From Methylonatrum kenyense (lineage in GTDB: Bacteria > Pseudomonadota > Gammaproteobacteria > Nitrococcales > Aquisalimonadaceae): DNA of 64,000 nucleotides. The notes beneath the pieces were generated by a model that had not been told where the DNA came from, ran no database searches, and saw only the letters and a program-made list of their open reading frames with translations. The stretch lies in the NCBI RefSeq assembly GCF_023195885.1, contig NZ_JALPKO010000010.1:36665-100664 (forward strand), read 5' to 3'. Positions within the stretch are counted from its first letter, which is position 1. Every line of letters begins with the position of its first letter. Positions 25,146-33,508 of the stretch are shown here, one piece after another. The position numbers were made by a program, and so were the translations under genes.

Positions 25146-26348
25146 GTGCTGACGCAGGTTGTCAGGGAGGGTTTTTCAAACGTCAGGCGCTTCTACTGGG
25201 ACCGCAACCTGCTGACTTGGCTCGTTGCGATTTTCGCTTCCGGATTCATTGTCTTTTCTAGTTCCCGCCTGCATCGCGACGTGCTCTATTTCGCAGTCTT
25301 TCTGCCCTTTCTTGTCTTCTCGACGAGAGAACAATGGCGACTAATCCTTCAGAATACCGGTATCCGCCTGCTAGCCGCTCTCTTCCTGTTCCTGCTCTTG
25401 AGTCTTGCCTGGGGGCCAGGGGAAGATCAAATAGATCCCTTTGATCGTTTTCGCTGGGCCGTACTCTCACTAATTTATTTTTCCGTGGTTCTGGTCGCTG
25501 CCAGCGAAGATTCCCGGGTGCTGGTGAAACTCGGACTGGTGCTGTCGATCGCTGCTTGCGCTGCGGTCCTGTGGTCGTCGTTCCAATTCTATGGGACTGC
25601 GAACGGGCTTCAGGGCAGGGTATACAATCACCTTTTCTACTCCGATAACCCGATCAGGGGTTCAGTCGGGCTCGCGTTCGCCGGTGCGCTGGCCGGGTTG
25701 CTGCTTTTTACTGAGAAATCGCTCAGTCCATGGATGAAGGCCCTGTTCGGCGCAACCTTCGTCTTCGTGGTGCTATTCCTTTTCCTCGGCCAGAGTCGAG
25801 GGCTGCTTCTCGCGCTGGGTGCCGCCATGGGAGTTGCATTCATCGTCCACGGCCGCCTGAAGTGGATTGCTCTTGGCGCAATTGCCGTCGGGATTGCCCT
25901 AATCGCAAGTGAGCTACTCTTTGGTCCGGGACGCAGCTTTATCGAAAGAGGTGCTACCTATCGTCTGGATATCTGGCAAGCTGCTCTGCTCCCGGGACTC
26001 GAGGCGCCGTTTTTCGGTCATGGGTTAAGCGTGGAGCGGGAGATCTTCGTCGAATCCGTCGGCAAGACGTTCTACAGTCCGCACAACCTGTTTCTCGTTG
26101 CTTTTCTTCTGGGCGGACTTGTTGCACTCGCTCTCCTTGTGTTGTTGGTTGTCTTTGCCGTTTCTCGTGCCTATCGACATCGGCGAGATTGGGAGTACAG
26201 GGTTGTTCTTGGGCTGATAGCGTTCGGCGTGATTAATGTATCACTTACCGGTCACGAGATAATTTACCGAGTCGAGCCTCATGTATGGGTTTCCTTCTTT
26301 TTGCCCCTCGCACTGGCCTACAGCGGACAAACTTCGCTAAGAAGATAG
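25146..26348 (+). CDS. O-antigen ligase/polymerase-family membrane protein
   Basis: 400 residues from GTG 25146 with roughly ten to twelve hydrophobic segments. The periplasmic loop near the C-terminus carries the Wzy_C features: YRLDIWQAALLPG, FGHGLSVERE and FYSPHNLFLVAFLLGG, where the Arg and His are the residues needed in WaaL. WaaL joins undecaprenyl-linked O-antigen to lipid A-core at the periplasmic face. Wzy polymerases share the fold, so ligase versus polymerase is not settled. It follows the GT2 gene closely and faces the FkbM gene across a 109-base gap. Confidence 0.85.
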   Translation: MLTQVVREGFSNVRRFYWDRNLLTWLVAIFASGFIVFSSSRLHRDVLYFAVFLPFLVFSTREQWRLILQNTGIRLLAALFLFLLLSLAWGPGEDQIDPFDRFRWAVLSLIYFSVVLVAASEDSRVLVKLGLVLSIAACAAVLWSSFQFYGTANGLQGRVYNHLFYSDNPIRGSVGLAFAGALAGLLLFTEKSLSPWMKALFGATFVFVVLFLFLGQSRGLLLALGAAMGVAFIVHGRLKWIALGAIAVGIALIASELLFGPGRSFIERGATYRLDIWQAALLPGLEAPFFGHGLSVEREIFVESVGKTFYSPHNLFLVAFLLGGLVALALLVLLVVFAVSRAYRHRRDWEYRVVLGLIAFGVINVSLTGHEIIYRVEPHVWVSFFLPLALAYSGQTSLRR

Positions 26349-26457
26349 AGAAAAAACTGCTGACCGACACGTGCCCAGTTGGGCGCGATAGTATAAAATA
26401 GGCGGATAAAAACTTAACCATCAATTGGAATAACATTGACTGAGTGGAGAGCACTGA
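26349..26457 (+). other. Convergent gap, AT-rich
   Basis: 109 bases between two convergent genes. GCCCAGTTGGGC is a small hairpin (about 26375-26386), and GATAGTATAAAATAGG follows. A weak bidirectional stop is possible but not clear. Confidence 0.3.
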
Positions 26458-27270
26458 TCAGGTGCTTCTGTTCTTGAAAAGACAAACTAAGCGTTTTTGG
26501 GATATGTCAACCAAATCAAACCCGTTTTTGCATAAGTAATTAATTACCTCCGGCGCTGTTTTTTCCTGTGACGCACCTCGTTCTGGACCCAAATCGGCAG
26601 CTATGTATTCAATTAGCGGAAGCGTTCTTCCGGCCCCCTGAAGTATCTCTGGTTCTGCGCCCTCCGCCTCTAACTTTAGAAGCTTTATTTTTTCTTCTCC
26701 GGAATTTTTAACCAATTCGTCCAGCGTTCTTGTAATGATCCGTTTCCTGGAGGCAAAGTTTTCTGTCTGGAATAAGCTGCTATCGCCCGTATCGTTTTTC
26801 TCGAACAAGTCCATTTCGCCACTCGTTTTCCATAACGCGGCATGGTCTATTGTATGTTTCAGTCCCCTAAGGTTTTTGTGTAGACACCGGACCTCCCGCT
26901 CTTCAGGCTCGATGCTTAAAACTCGGCATCCAAATCGATTTGCGAGATAGAGGCCGACCTCCCCGATGTTGGCCCCGCAGTCTATTACAGTATCATCTTC
27001 GGAGATCGGGACATGATGAAGAAGATAGCTACTATATATCTTCTCCAGCCGTTCTCTGATGCCCTTCTTATACCGCGAAATGCGAGCAGTTCTGGCGACA
27101 TGAATTCTAAAGTCCTTGTCAGAAACGATGTAGTGGTGTTCCTCCTGGCTCCAATCGAGCGAAATTGGCCATCCTAGATATGCTTTGTTCGCGAGAGCGA
27201 ATCGTCTGCAGAAAAGGTCGCCTTGTTGCGCCCATAGAACCTTGTTCAGAATGATTTTTGAAAGACTCAT
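26458..27270 (-). CDS. FkbM-family methyltransferase
   Basis: 270 residues. DDTVIDCGANIGEVGLYLAN (residues ~94-113) is the SAM-binding motif I and VLSIEPEEREVRCLHKNL motif II. IITRTLDELVKNSGEEKIKL then LKLEAEGAEPEILQG is the FkbM block in which the usual D-x-EG is E-x-EG. FkbM enzymes usually O-methylate sugars. The gene is distinctly AT-rich compared with the glycosyltransferases around it, suggesting separate acquisition. It is downstream of two GT4 genes on the same strand with a 242-base gap. Confidence 0.88.
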   Translation of the reverse strand: MSLSKIILNKVLWAQQGDLFCRRFALANKAYLGWPISLDWSQEEHHYIVSDKDFRIHVARTARISRYKKGIRERLEKIYSSYLLHHVPISEDDTVIDCGANIGEVGLYLANRFGCRVLSIEPEEREVRCLHKNLRGLKHTIDHAALWKTSGEMDLFEKNDTGDSSLFQTENFASRKRIITRTLDELVKNSGEEKIKLLKLEAEGAEPEILQGAGRTLPLIEYIAADLGPERGASQEKTAPEVINYLCKNGFDLVDISQKRLVCLFKNRST

Positions 27271-27512
27271 TTCTTGTTTCCGCTAGTTAGGATTTCCATT
27301 GATTTTTGGAAAAATGAGCAAAATTTCCAATCCGCGGTACGGCTTATGGCACAAATTAACGGGAGTGGAACCTGTGTGCTACCCGCGGAGCTGGACCAGT
27401 TCCGCGGCTGCCCGCAGTGCGGAATATGTAATTGATGCTCGAGGCAGTGGGGACAAGTACACGGGTGCATTTTCCGTTTATGAGAAGCGCAAAATCGCTG
27501 TAAGCATCTGAT
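27271..27512 (-). other. Gap between GT4 and FkbM genes
   Basis: A 67-codon minus-strand frame (27267-27470) ends with its TGA overlapping the FkbM ATG. Its start MHPCTCPHCLEHQLHIPHC is rich in Cys and His, but the rest is unlike a folded protein and no ribosome site is clear. A plus-strand frame covers the same bases. I do not call a gene here. Confidence 0.4.
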
Positions 27513-28766
27513 CTATTTTAAAAACTGTGCGGCTCGTAGGTACCGTTCAGCGGCCCTTTCGACGGAGAATGATGCGGCCCGCGCGCTGAGTGAATCCCGG
27601 TTCGGACGCTTCGATAGAGCGCTAAGTATCCCTCCTGCAATAGCGTCTGGATCCTTCACTGGAACGAGGAAGCCGTGGCGGCCGTCTTCGAGAATCTCAC
27701 GGCTGCTTCCTGGGCAATCGGTAGCGACGATATTGACACCGAAATACAGTGCCTCGATTAAAACTGCCGGTAAACCCTCGTATATAGATGTCAGGGCGAA
27801 CACGTCGGAGTGGGCAATGTAGCTTCTCGCGTTTTCTTTATATCCGACGAAATCAACGATGTCGGCAATCCCAAGATCAGCAGCGCGCTGTTCGAGTTTC
27901 TCTTTTTGTGGGCCGTCACCGACGACAATCAATCGCATGGGTGTTGTTCTGGAACTTGTCGCGACTGCTTTAAGCAGGGAGAAGTAATCTTTCTGCTGGC
28001 GCAGGCGCCCGACGCTAACTATAACCGGATATTCTTTCGACTGGAGCCACGGGTGGTCGGGAACTCGGGCCGCATTCAACGAGTCCTCGTTTCGGTCGAT
28101 TACCGGGTTGTAGATCACGCAAAGCGGAAGATCCGAGGACGGGATGTTATTCGCGATATCGACCTTTAGCGTTTCTGATATGGCGATAACGGCATCGGCG
28201 GTTGGGTAGAGTTTCGCCATCAATGGAGGAAGATGGCGCCACCGCGCTTTCTTCGCGTGTTTTGGTTTGGTCAGCTTTTCGCTGAGAGGATTCCGTTCGC
28301 TGACGAGGACTCTTGTCTTCGAGTTTACCGCTTTTTTTGCCAAGAGGCTGGTGACGTTCTCGTAGGTGCCAGCGGATATCAGAAGATCCGGAGCGTGTGT
28401 CTCAAGGTAGTCGGCGAGCGCCGGGAGGTGGAGCACTCTCGCGCTTGGCTTGAGAGGAAGGAGGATTGGTCTCGCGACGAGGGGCCGCAGGCCTTTAAGC
28501 CGGGTGAAGATAAAAAACTTGGTTCGCGAGGCGCTACTTCTCGGAATGAATTGAAGGTTGATATTCGCCGGGATCATTGACGGCTCGATGCCATCCTTGT
28601 CAAAGACAACCATATCGACGAGATATCCGCGGCGGGCGTATTCATTGGCCAGACGCCATTGGCATCTGTCGACGCCGCCACCCTGCCCGATGAGGCCGCG
28701 GAGGTGGTCCGAGAGTACGGCGATACGCATTGGCTTGCCTGACGGCGTGATCCGGGGTTCGCTCAT
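27513..28766 (-). CDS. Glycosyltransferase family 4
   Basis: 417 residues, GT-B fold. MRIAVLSDHLRGLIGQGGGV is the N-terminal glycine loop. YPVIVSVGRLRQQKDYFSLL and RLIVVGDGPQKEKLEQRA are the C-domain nucleotide strands. EGLPAVLIEALYFGVNIVAT holds the acidic EX7E motif (Glu...Glu). ATG 28766 overlaps the upstream GT4 stop by four bases, but ATG 28730 (residue 13, MRIAV) is a possible start. It would add a sugar to a lipid-linked glycan or LPS core at the inner membrane. Confidence 0.88.
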   Translation of the reverse strand: MSEPRITPSGKPMRIAVLSDHLRGLIGQGGGVDRCQWRLANEYARRGYLVDMVVFDKDGIEPSMIPANINLQFIPRSSASRTKFFIFTRLKGLRPLVARPILLPLKPSARVLHLPALADYLETHAPDLLISAGTYENVTSLLAKKAVNSKTRVLVSERNPLSEKLTKPKHAKKARWRHLPPLMAKLYPTADAVIAISETLKVDIANNIPSSDLPLCVIYNPVIDRNEDSLNAARVPDHPWLQSKEYPVIVSVGRLRQQKDYFSLLKAVATSSRTTPMRLIVVGDGPQKEKLEQRAADLGIADIVDFVGYKENARSYIAHSDVFALTSIYEGLPAVLIEALYFGVNIVATDCPGSSREILEDGRHGFLVPVKDPDAIAGGILSALSKRPNRDSLSARAASFSVERAAERYLRAAQFLK

Positions 28767-29908
28767 GCTGGTCCTGCCCGAAATACGGCGAGTAGCTGGT
28801 CTTTGAGCTTTTCCTCCGTGAATCTGGCACTGGCCGAGCGTGACAGATTCTTTCCGCAGGTCTGCCGTTCGAAGGCGTCGGTTCGACGCGCGCGCGCCAG
28901 CAGGGCCGCAAGAGCGGGTGGGTCACGAGGCGGTGCCAGAAAATCGGACACATCTATCACCTCCGGCGTGCCACCACCTTCTACCCCGATCACCGGCAAT
29001 TCCGCTGCCATCGCCTCCAGGAACACGCGCGCGAAATTGTCACCCTCAGAGGGTAGGACAAAAACGTCGAACGCCCGCATCAGGCGGTTCGCCTTTGGCA
29101 GAAAACCGGTGAAAAGAGTGTGATGATCGATACCGAGCGCAATTGCCTCTTCGCGGAGTGCGAAGCCTTCCCGGCCATCACCGATAATGACCAGTCGGGC
29201 ATCAGGACTCTCCGGCAGGAGTATGGCAAAGGCCTGCAGCAGGTCTGTAATGCGCTTGTAGGGATCGAACCGGGCAATACAGCCGAAGACGAAGGCATCT
29301 GCCGTAAGGTTTAGCTGCTCACGCGCCGTTTGACGGTCCAGCATGCTGGCTTTTAGTGCGTCTGTGTCGATGTAGTTGTGAACGACATGGATCCGGTCGG
29401 GAAAATACCAGGGCATGTTCGCGCCGAAGCGATCCTTTTGTGCCTGGGTCAACGCGATTATTCCGGTCAGACGATTGCGGAACAGGCGGTACAGGCGCCG
29501 CCGGCTTGCGGAATCGGTCGCGTAATATCCACGCAGCAGTGCGTAGATCGGACCGTGGAAGCGGACAATCGCACTCGCCAGAAGCGCGCTGGCGACGCAC
29601 TTGTACTGGTCGGCGATGATTCGGTCCGGTTGGCGCTGGCGAAGGACGGCGGCGAGCCGCCAGGCGGTCCTGATGCGATTACGCTTGCTCTCGCGTTCGG
29701 TGAGGCCGAGGCCTATCACTGTGTCGTCTGGGTCGTCCGGAGCATATTCGGAGCCGTCACCGGTCAGAAAGCAAAGCGTGAGTCTGGCGCCCGCTTCCCG
29801 ATAGACCTTGAAATGCTCTCGGATATTGGCGCCCACATGGCCTTTTTTCTCCAGTACGATGAGCAGGTGCTGGCCTGCAAGCGGCGAGGCTTGAGTCGTT
29901 TCAGCCAT
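28763..29908 (-). CDS. Glycosyltransferase family 4
   Basis: 381 residues. The N-terminal half starts LLIVLEKKGHVGANIREHF. The C-terminal half has FVFGCIARFDPYKRITDLLQ, RLVIIGDGREGFALREEA and SEGDNFARVFLEAMAAELPV, whose EX7E-like acids bind the donor. It is the first gene of the GT4-GT4-(FkbM) group on this strand and divergent from a kinase-like gene, with 89 bases between starts. The donor sugar cannot be assigned. Confidence 0.88.
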   Translation of the reverse strand: MAETTQASPLAGQHLLIVLEKKGHVGANIREHFKVYREAGARLTLCFLTGDGSEYAPDDPDDTVIGLGLTERESKRNRIRTAWRLAAVLRQRQPDRIIADQYKCVASALLASAIVRFHGPIYALLRGYYATDSASRRRLYRLFRNRLTGIIALTQAQKDRFGANMPWYFPDRIHVVHNYIDTDALKASMLDRQTAREQLNLTADAFVFGCIARFDPYKRITDLLQAFAILLPESPDARLVIIGDGREGFALREEAIALGIDHHTLFTGFLPKANRLMRAFDVFVLPSEGDNFARVFLEAMAAELPVIGVEGGGTPEVIDVSDFLAPPRDPPALAALLARARRTDAFERQTCGKNLSRSASARFTEEKLKDQLLAVFRAGPA

Positions 29909-29997
29909 CAGTAAGCGGTCGCGCGTGTGCTGTCATCGATTTGTCATCCTGCCGTATCATTCAGGCACTCCACCATTTGTGCCCGGGAGGGCCACGC

Positions 29998-30840
29998 ATG
30001 ACATCCGGGCCGCCCACTCAGGCGCAGAGTCTACCAGTTAGCGTTCAGAATGAGCTTCTCAGGCGTTTGCAGCTGAGCGAGCTTCCCGTCGAGCATCTCG
30101 TGCGGGACGTGTTCGTGTTGCGCACGGAAGACCACGCGATGGTTGTGAAGCGGGCGGAGAGGCCGGAACAGGAAAGTCTCGTGAGCCGGGTTCTATTCGC
30201 CATTGGCTCGCCGGCTCTCGCGGTGGAGGATCTGGGGCAAGGGTGGATTTGCATGCCCTTCTGTGAAGCTCCGCCTGTCCGACTATTGGTCGAGTCTCGG
30301 GGAGAATCCCTGGACCAGACGGAGTTTTTTCATGCCCTGGGTAGGTCCTTGCCTCCGGCATTTCTACTGGGAATGCGGGACCGCAATTTGGATAACCTGT
30401 TATTCGACGAGTCGCATGGCCTGGCGCTGCACCTGGATTATGCGTCAGCTTTCCATGAGCCCTTGTGGCGGCGCCTCTGGGCGGGGCATCGCTTGCTGGG
30501 CTATCTGTACCGCAGGCTTTTCCTGGACCCACTGGTCAAGCTGGATGCGATAACTGATACGGCACCGACCGCTGTTCAGCAAGCGTTCCTTCAGGGGGTT
30601 ATGGACGAGCACATGCGAATTCGGACGCTGCCCCGGGCCGTCATTCGCGAGGTCGCCCCGGTGTTACGACGACCTTACCTTTCCACCGGGGTGGTGCAGG
30701 TGGGGAGGCTTCCGCGGGTTTGGCCTCGTGCCGCGAGGCTGGTGGAGCGGAAATACCTCTCCGGAATCAAGCGCTCACTGCGCGAACCACTGGCGCAGAA
30801 CCTCCGGCAGGGTAATCATTCGCTGCGTCCAGTCGCATAG
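29998..30840 (+). CDS. Compact PI3/PI4-kinase-like protein
   Basis: 280 residues from ATG 29998, preceded by CGGGAGGG. The frame is open to 29941 without a ribosome site. Lys51 (MVVKRAE) fits the ATP lysine. The segment AFLLGMRDRNLDNLLFDE (121-138) has the order of the PI3/PI4-kinase catalytic loop (LG-x-GDR-x2-DN), with Asp128 and Asn133. HLDYASAF (145-152) stands where these kinases have HIDFGxxF, Asp147 being the metal ligand. It lies inside the LPS cluster among three other kinases, so a phosphotransfer to a glycan or lipid is likely. Its last 25 bases overlap the end of a convergent sulfotransferase gene. This likeness is by motif reading, not by a search. Confidence 0.65.
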   Translation: MTSGPPTQAQSLPVSVQNELLRRLQLSELPVEHLVRDVFVLRTEDHAMVVKRAERPEQESLVSRVLFAIGSPALAVEDLGQGWICMPFCEAPPVRLLVESRGESLDQTEFFHALGRSLPPAFLLGMRDRNLDNLLFDESHGLALHLDYASAFHEPLWRRLWAGHRLLGYLYRRLFLDPLVKLDAITDTAPTAVQQAFLQGVMDEHMRIRTLPRAVIREVAPVLRRPYLSTGVVQVGRLPRVWPRAARLVERKYLSGIKRSLREPLAQNLRQGNHSLRPVA

Positions 30841-31649
30841 TCGAATCGGTGGTCGAGATTTTCCATGGCCTGCTCGATTCTGGCGACCTGTGGGCTGGTC
30901 AGGTAGTCAAGATAACCGCCAACGCGGCCCTTGCGGGCCTTGAATGACTCCGGGTCGTCAGCGTTGCCGGGTCTGAGGGCGCTCGGCGAGTTGCCGGAAA
31001 GCTGTTTTTCCCTGGCCTGCATGTTGTCGAAACGGCTATATCCCAACGCGTCGTCCAGGGCGTGCTGATCGATTTCGCCGTTCCCAAGGAACTCGATCAC
31101 GCGGCTGAACGTGCTGGTGGCTTGCTGGTGCATGGCCTCGTAACGGCACAGCAGGAGCCGGTTTTCCTGGTCTCCCCATTCCTCGAGCCAGCCATTCATT
31201 ACCTTGATGACGCGATCAACGCCGTATCGTTTGTCGTTGAGCATGTCGTCGATGCTGCCGTGAAACGTCTGGCTGCCCTTAACCCGGCGGGTATTCTGGA
31301 AATACAGGGATACCATAAGGTCCCGCGGGTCCCGGGCCAGCAGGAGAATCCTGGCGTTGCGACGGCGTTCCGGCGGTATCAGGTAACGGCCAATCAAGCG
31401 TTGCCACGGGTTGGCGATCGTCAGGTGGGAGTAGCGGTCGTGGGTGAACTGATAGGCCGGTCGCCCGTCAGCGTAGACGTCGCGCGAGTTCGGGGGCTCC
31501 ATGGACCCCAGAAGGCGACTGTAGTAGGCATGCAGGAAGACTCTAAGCCAGGTTCGGCCGGATTTCGGTATGGAGACAATGAAATGGCTCTTGCGCGTGA
31601 ACAGGCGTTGTTTCTCGCTCATGTTGCGCCAGTCGCGAAGTGGATTCAT
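30816..31649 (-). CDS. Sulfotransferase (Sulfotransfer_1-like)
   Basis: 277 residues. The PAPS 5'-phosphosulfate loop is FIVSIPKSGRTWLRVF near residue 25 and the 3'-phosphate site is LLARDPRDLMVSLYF near residue 110. RVGGYLDYLTSPQVARIEQA near the C-terminus corresponds to the RxGxxxD-type PAPS contact. It is unrelated in detail to the sulfotransferase at 20.7 kb. The start overlaps the stop of the upstream GT9 gene (ATGA). Sulfation of an LPS core or O-antigen sugar is inferred from the neighbours. Confidence 0.87.
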   Translation of the reverse strand: MNPLRDWRNMSEKQRLFTRKSHFIVSIPKSGRTWLRVFLHAYYSRLLGSMEPPNSRDVYADGRPAYQFTHDRYSHLTIANPWQRLIGRYLIPPERRRNARILLLARDPRDLMVSLYFQNTRRVKGSQTFHGSIDDMLNDKRYGVDRVIKVMNGWLEEWGDQENRLLLCRYEAMHQQATSTFSRVIEFLGNGEIDQHALDDALGYSRFDNMQAREKQLSGNSPSALRPGNADDPESFKARKGRVGGYLDYLTSPQVARIEQAMENLDHRFDYATGRSE

Positions 31650-32707
31650 GTCTGTGTGCCGGGAGAGTGGTCGAATGGCAGCCGTGTTCGAAAACGTTCT
31701 CCCGCTTCATCGATTGCCTGCAAAACGGCGTCCACCGGGATGCTGTCCATCCGGCGGCCGTCGGGGAAAGTTTTCTTGCCTTCGCTGGGAGGAATGGGTT
31801 CTGTCCCGCGGACGACAACCACTTGGTCAGTGAGAGGGCCCCAGCGCTCCGGATCTGTCGGACCGAAGAGCGCTACGATTGGCGTCCCGCTGGCTGCAGC
31901 CATGTGCATGGGGCCGCTATCGTTGCCAATGAAAAGCGCCGTGTTCCGGAACAGCCCGATCAGCGTGCCGATGTCGATTTTTTCCACCAGATCGATGGGC
32001 TTCGTCTGAGCCAGCGCACTAACCTGATCGGCAGCCCCTCGGTCCGGGCCCGCGCCGATTAGCAGCGGCTGCATGCCTCGGGCGTACAGCGCGTCGATCA
32101 GCTGCGCATAGCGGTCCAGTGGCCAATGCTTGTAGCTTTTACCCCCCGCCACATGCAGGCAGACCCACGGCCGGTCAACAGGTATCTGCTGTGTCTTCGC
32201 CACCTTTTGCAGGCGGGTGGCATCCTCGGGCAGTGCCGCCAACTCGGGTCGAGCCCAGCTCAAGTCAGGCTCGACAGCGCGACCAATGGCACCGTAGATG
32301 TCGATACGGTGCACGGTGTTCTCCGGCTTTCGAACATGTTCATTGAAACGGCGTGCGTAAGGGGCGCTATCCCTGCAGATGCGTCGTGGAGCGCCGCTGA
32401 ATGCCCCGACGGTGCCGCCGCTGCCGCTGCCGCCGAAATCCACCGCAATGGCTGGTTTCTGCGCTCTGACCCGCTGTAACAGCTTTGCGAAATTCCAGAA
32501 CTCCCGCAGGCGTCCGCCACCCCTTCCAAGTGTGAGCACCGGGCATTTCAATGCGGGCATGCGCTGGATCAGGGCAAGATGCGGCCCATGAACCACCAGC
32601 TGGCTTTGGCGGCGCGCCGCCAGCGCCGCCAGCACCGGGCTGGCGACAAGAAAGTTCCCCAGGTGCCTGTCCAGCATCAGCAATGTAATCGTTTCTCGTG
32701 GGCTCAC
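31646..32707 (-). CDS. Glycosyltransferase family 9
   Basis: 353 residues. LLMLDRHLGNFLVASPVLAA opens the protein, a variant of the GT9 start with HLGN in place of the usual SxGD. VCLHVAGGKSYKHWPLDRYA and LFIGNDSGPMHMAAASGTPI are the GT9 donor-binding blocks. It is probably a heptosyl- or hexosyltransferase of the LPS core. Starts 9 bases after the kinase gene stop, and overlaps the sulfotransferase gene, so kinases, GT9 and sulfotransferase form one operon. The missing acidic residue at the N-terminus (Asp in WaaC) is worth noting. Confidence 0.87.
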   Translation of the reverse strand: MSPRETITLLMLDRHLGNFLVASPVLAALAARRQSQLVVHGPHLALIQRMPALKCPVLTLGRGGGRLREFWNFAKLLQRVRAQKPAIAVDFGGSGSGGTVGAFSGAPRRICRDSAPYARRFNEHVRKPENTVHRIDIYGAIGRAVEPDLSWARPELAALPEDATRLQKVAKTQQIPVDRPWVCLHVAGGKSYKHWPLDRYAQLIDALYARGMQPLLIGAGPDRGAADQVSALAQTKPIDLVEKIDIGTLIGLFRNTALFIGNDSGPMHMAAASGTPIVALFGPTDPERWGPLTDQVVVVRGTEPIPPSEGKKTFPDGRRMDSIPVDAVLQAIDEAGERFRTRLPFDHSPGTQT

Positions 32708-32716
32708 TTCGTCTTC

Positions 32717-33508
32717 TCAGTTCAGGCTGACGGCTGCTCGACCATACCGTTTGCGATGGCGGCGGCTGATGGTGTCGATGGTTTCCGCGACGGCCGGCAA
32801 CAAGGACGCTTCGTCAAGCCCGCGGAGGGCGCAGTAGCGGCTGATGAAGTCCAGCGCCCAGTGCCGCTTCAGGCCCGCCTCCAGGCCGTTGGTCAGGAAG
32901 CGAGCGAGATCGCGTGCAACGGCGGGGCGTTCCGGTTTGCTGCAACGGCGTGCCCCGTCCAGGTCTGCGATAACGACGTCGCCGCAATCGGACCACAGTA
33001 TATTGCCCCACTTGAAGTCACGGTGGACGACATCGGCATCGTGCAATGCAGCCAGCGCGCGGGTGACTTTTTCTGTAATTGCCTCGGCTTCCGGCAAGGT
33101 GTTCGCCGCGAGATGGTCGTTGAAGCTCCTGCAGTGCTCCAGTGCCTCACAGAAAAACCAGCTCTCCCGTCTGCCGTCGAGATAGCCAACTGGGCGCGCA
33201 ATCGGTACACCGCGAGCGTGCAAATGCCGGGAAATATGCCAGACATGCCGCGCCCGGGAGGTGATTCCGAAGAATCCCAACATGCGGCGCCAGCCCTGGC
33301 GCGGATAGCGTTTGTAGAACAGTGAATATGGTGCATCCGGTGGCCGAATGAATCCGCTTTCCACGTCGGCGTCGTGTTTCAGCACGGTTCGCGGCCAATT
33401 TTGGAAACGTGGCGAGTCGCCCGCGAGGGCCCGCTGCAGGTCATGATCATTGATCACTTCGCCGCGGAATCCCGATGCACGCAGGGTAACGGTTTGCTTT
33501 GACATCAT
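32717..33508 (-). CDS. LPS core kinase (Kdo kinase/WaaP superfamily)
   Basis: 263 residues from ATG 33508 or 33505. Protein-kinase-like fold with SLFYKRYPRQGWRRM (ATP lysine region), the catalytic loop VVHRDFKWGNILW and the metal motif VVIADLDGARRC. The HRDFKxxNIL loop is that of the lipopolysaccharide kinase family, which phosphorylates Kdo or heptose in the inner core. It overlaps the upstream kinase gene by four bases, so two kinases are made from one transcript. The exact acceptor is unknown. Confidence 0.87.
   Translation of the reverse strand: MMSKQTVTLRASGFRGEVINDHDLQRALAGDSPRFQNWPRTVLKHDADVESGFIRPPDAPYSLFYKRYPRQGWRRMLGFFGITSRARHVWHISRHLHARGVPIARPVGYLDGRRESWFFCEALEHCRSFNDHLAANTLPEAEAITEKVTRALAALHDADVVHRDFKWGNILWSDCGDVVIADLDGARRCSKPERPAVARDLARFLTNGLEAGLKRHWALDFISRYCALRGLDEASLLPAVAETIDTISRRHRKRYGRAAVSLN

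Noticed and set aside
27267-27470. A 67-codon Cys/His-rich frame whose stop overlaps the FkbM start
   Set aside because: Only the first 20 residues look zinc-binding. The rest is not protein-like, no ribosome site is visible, and the opposite strand is open as well.
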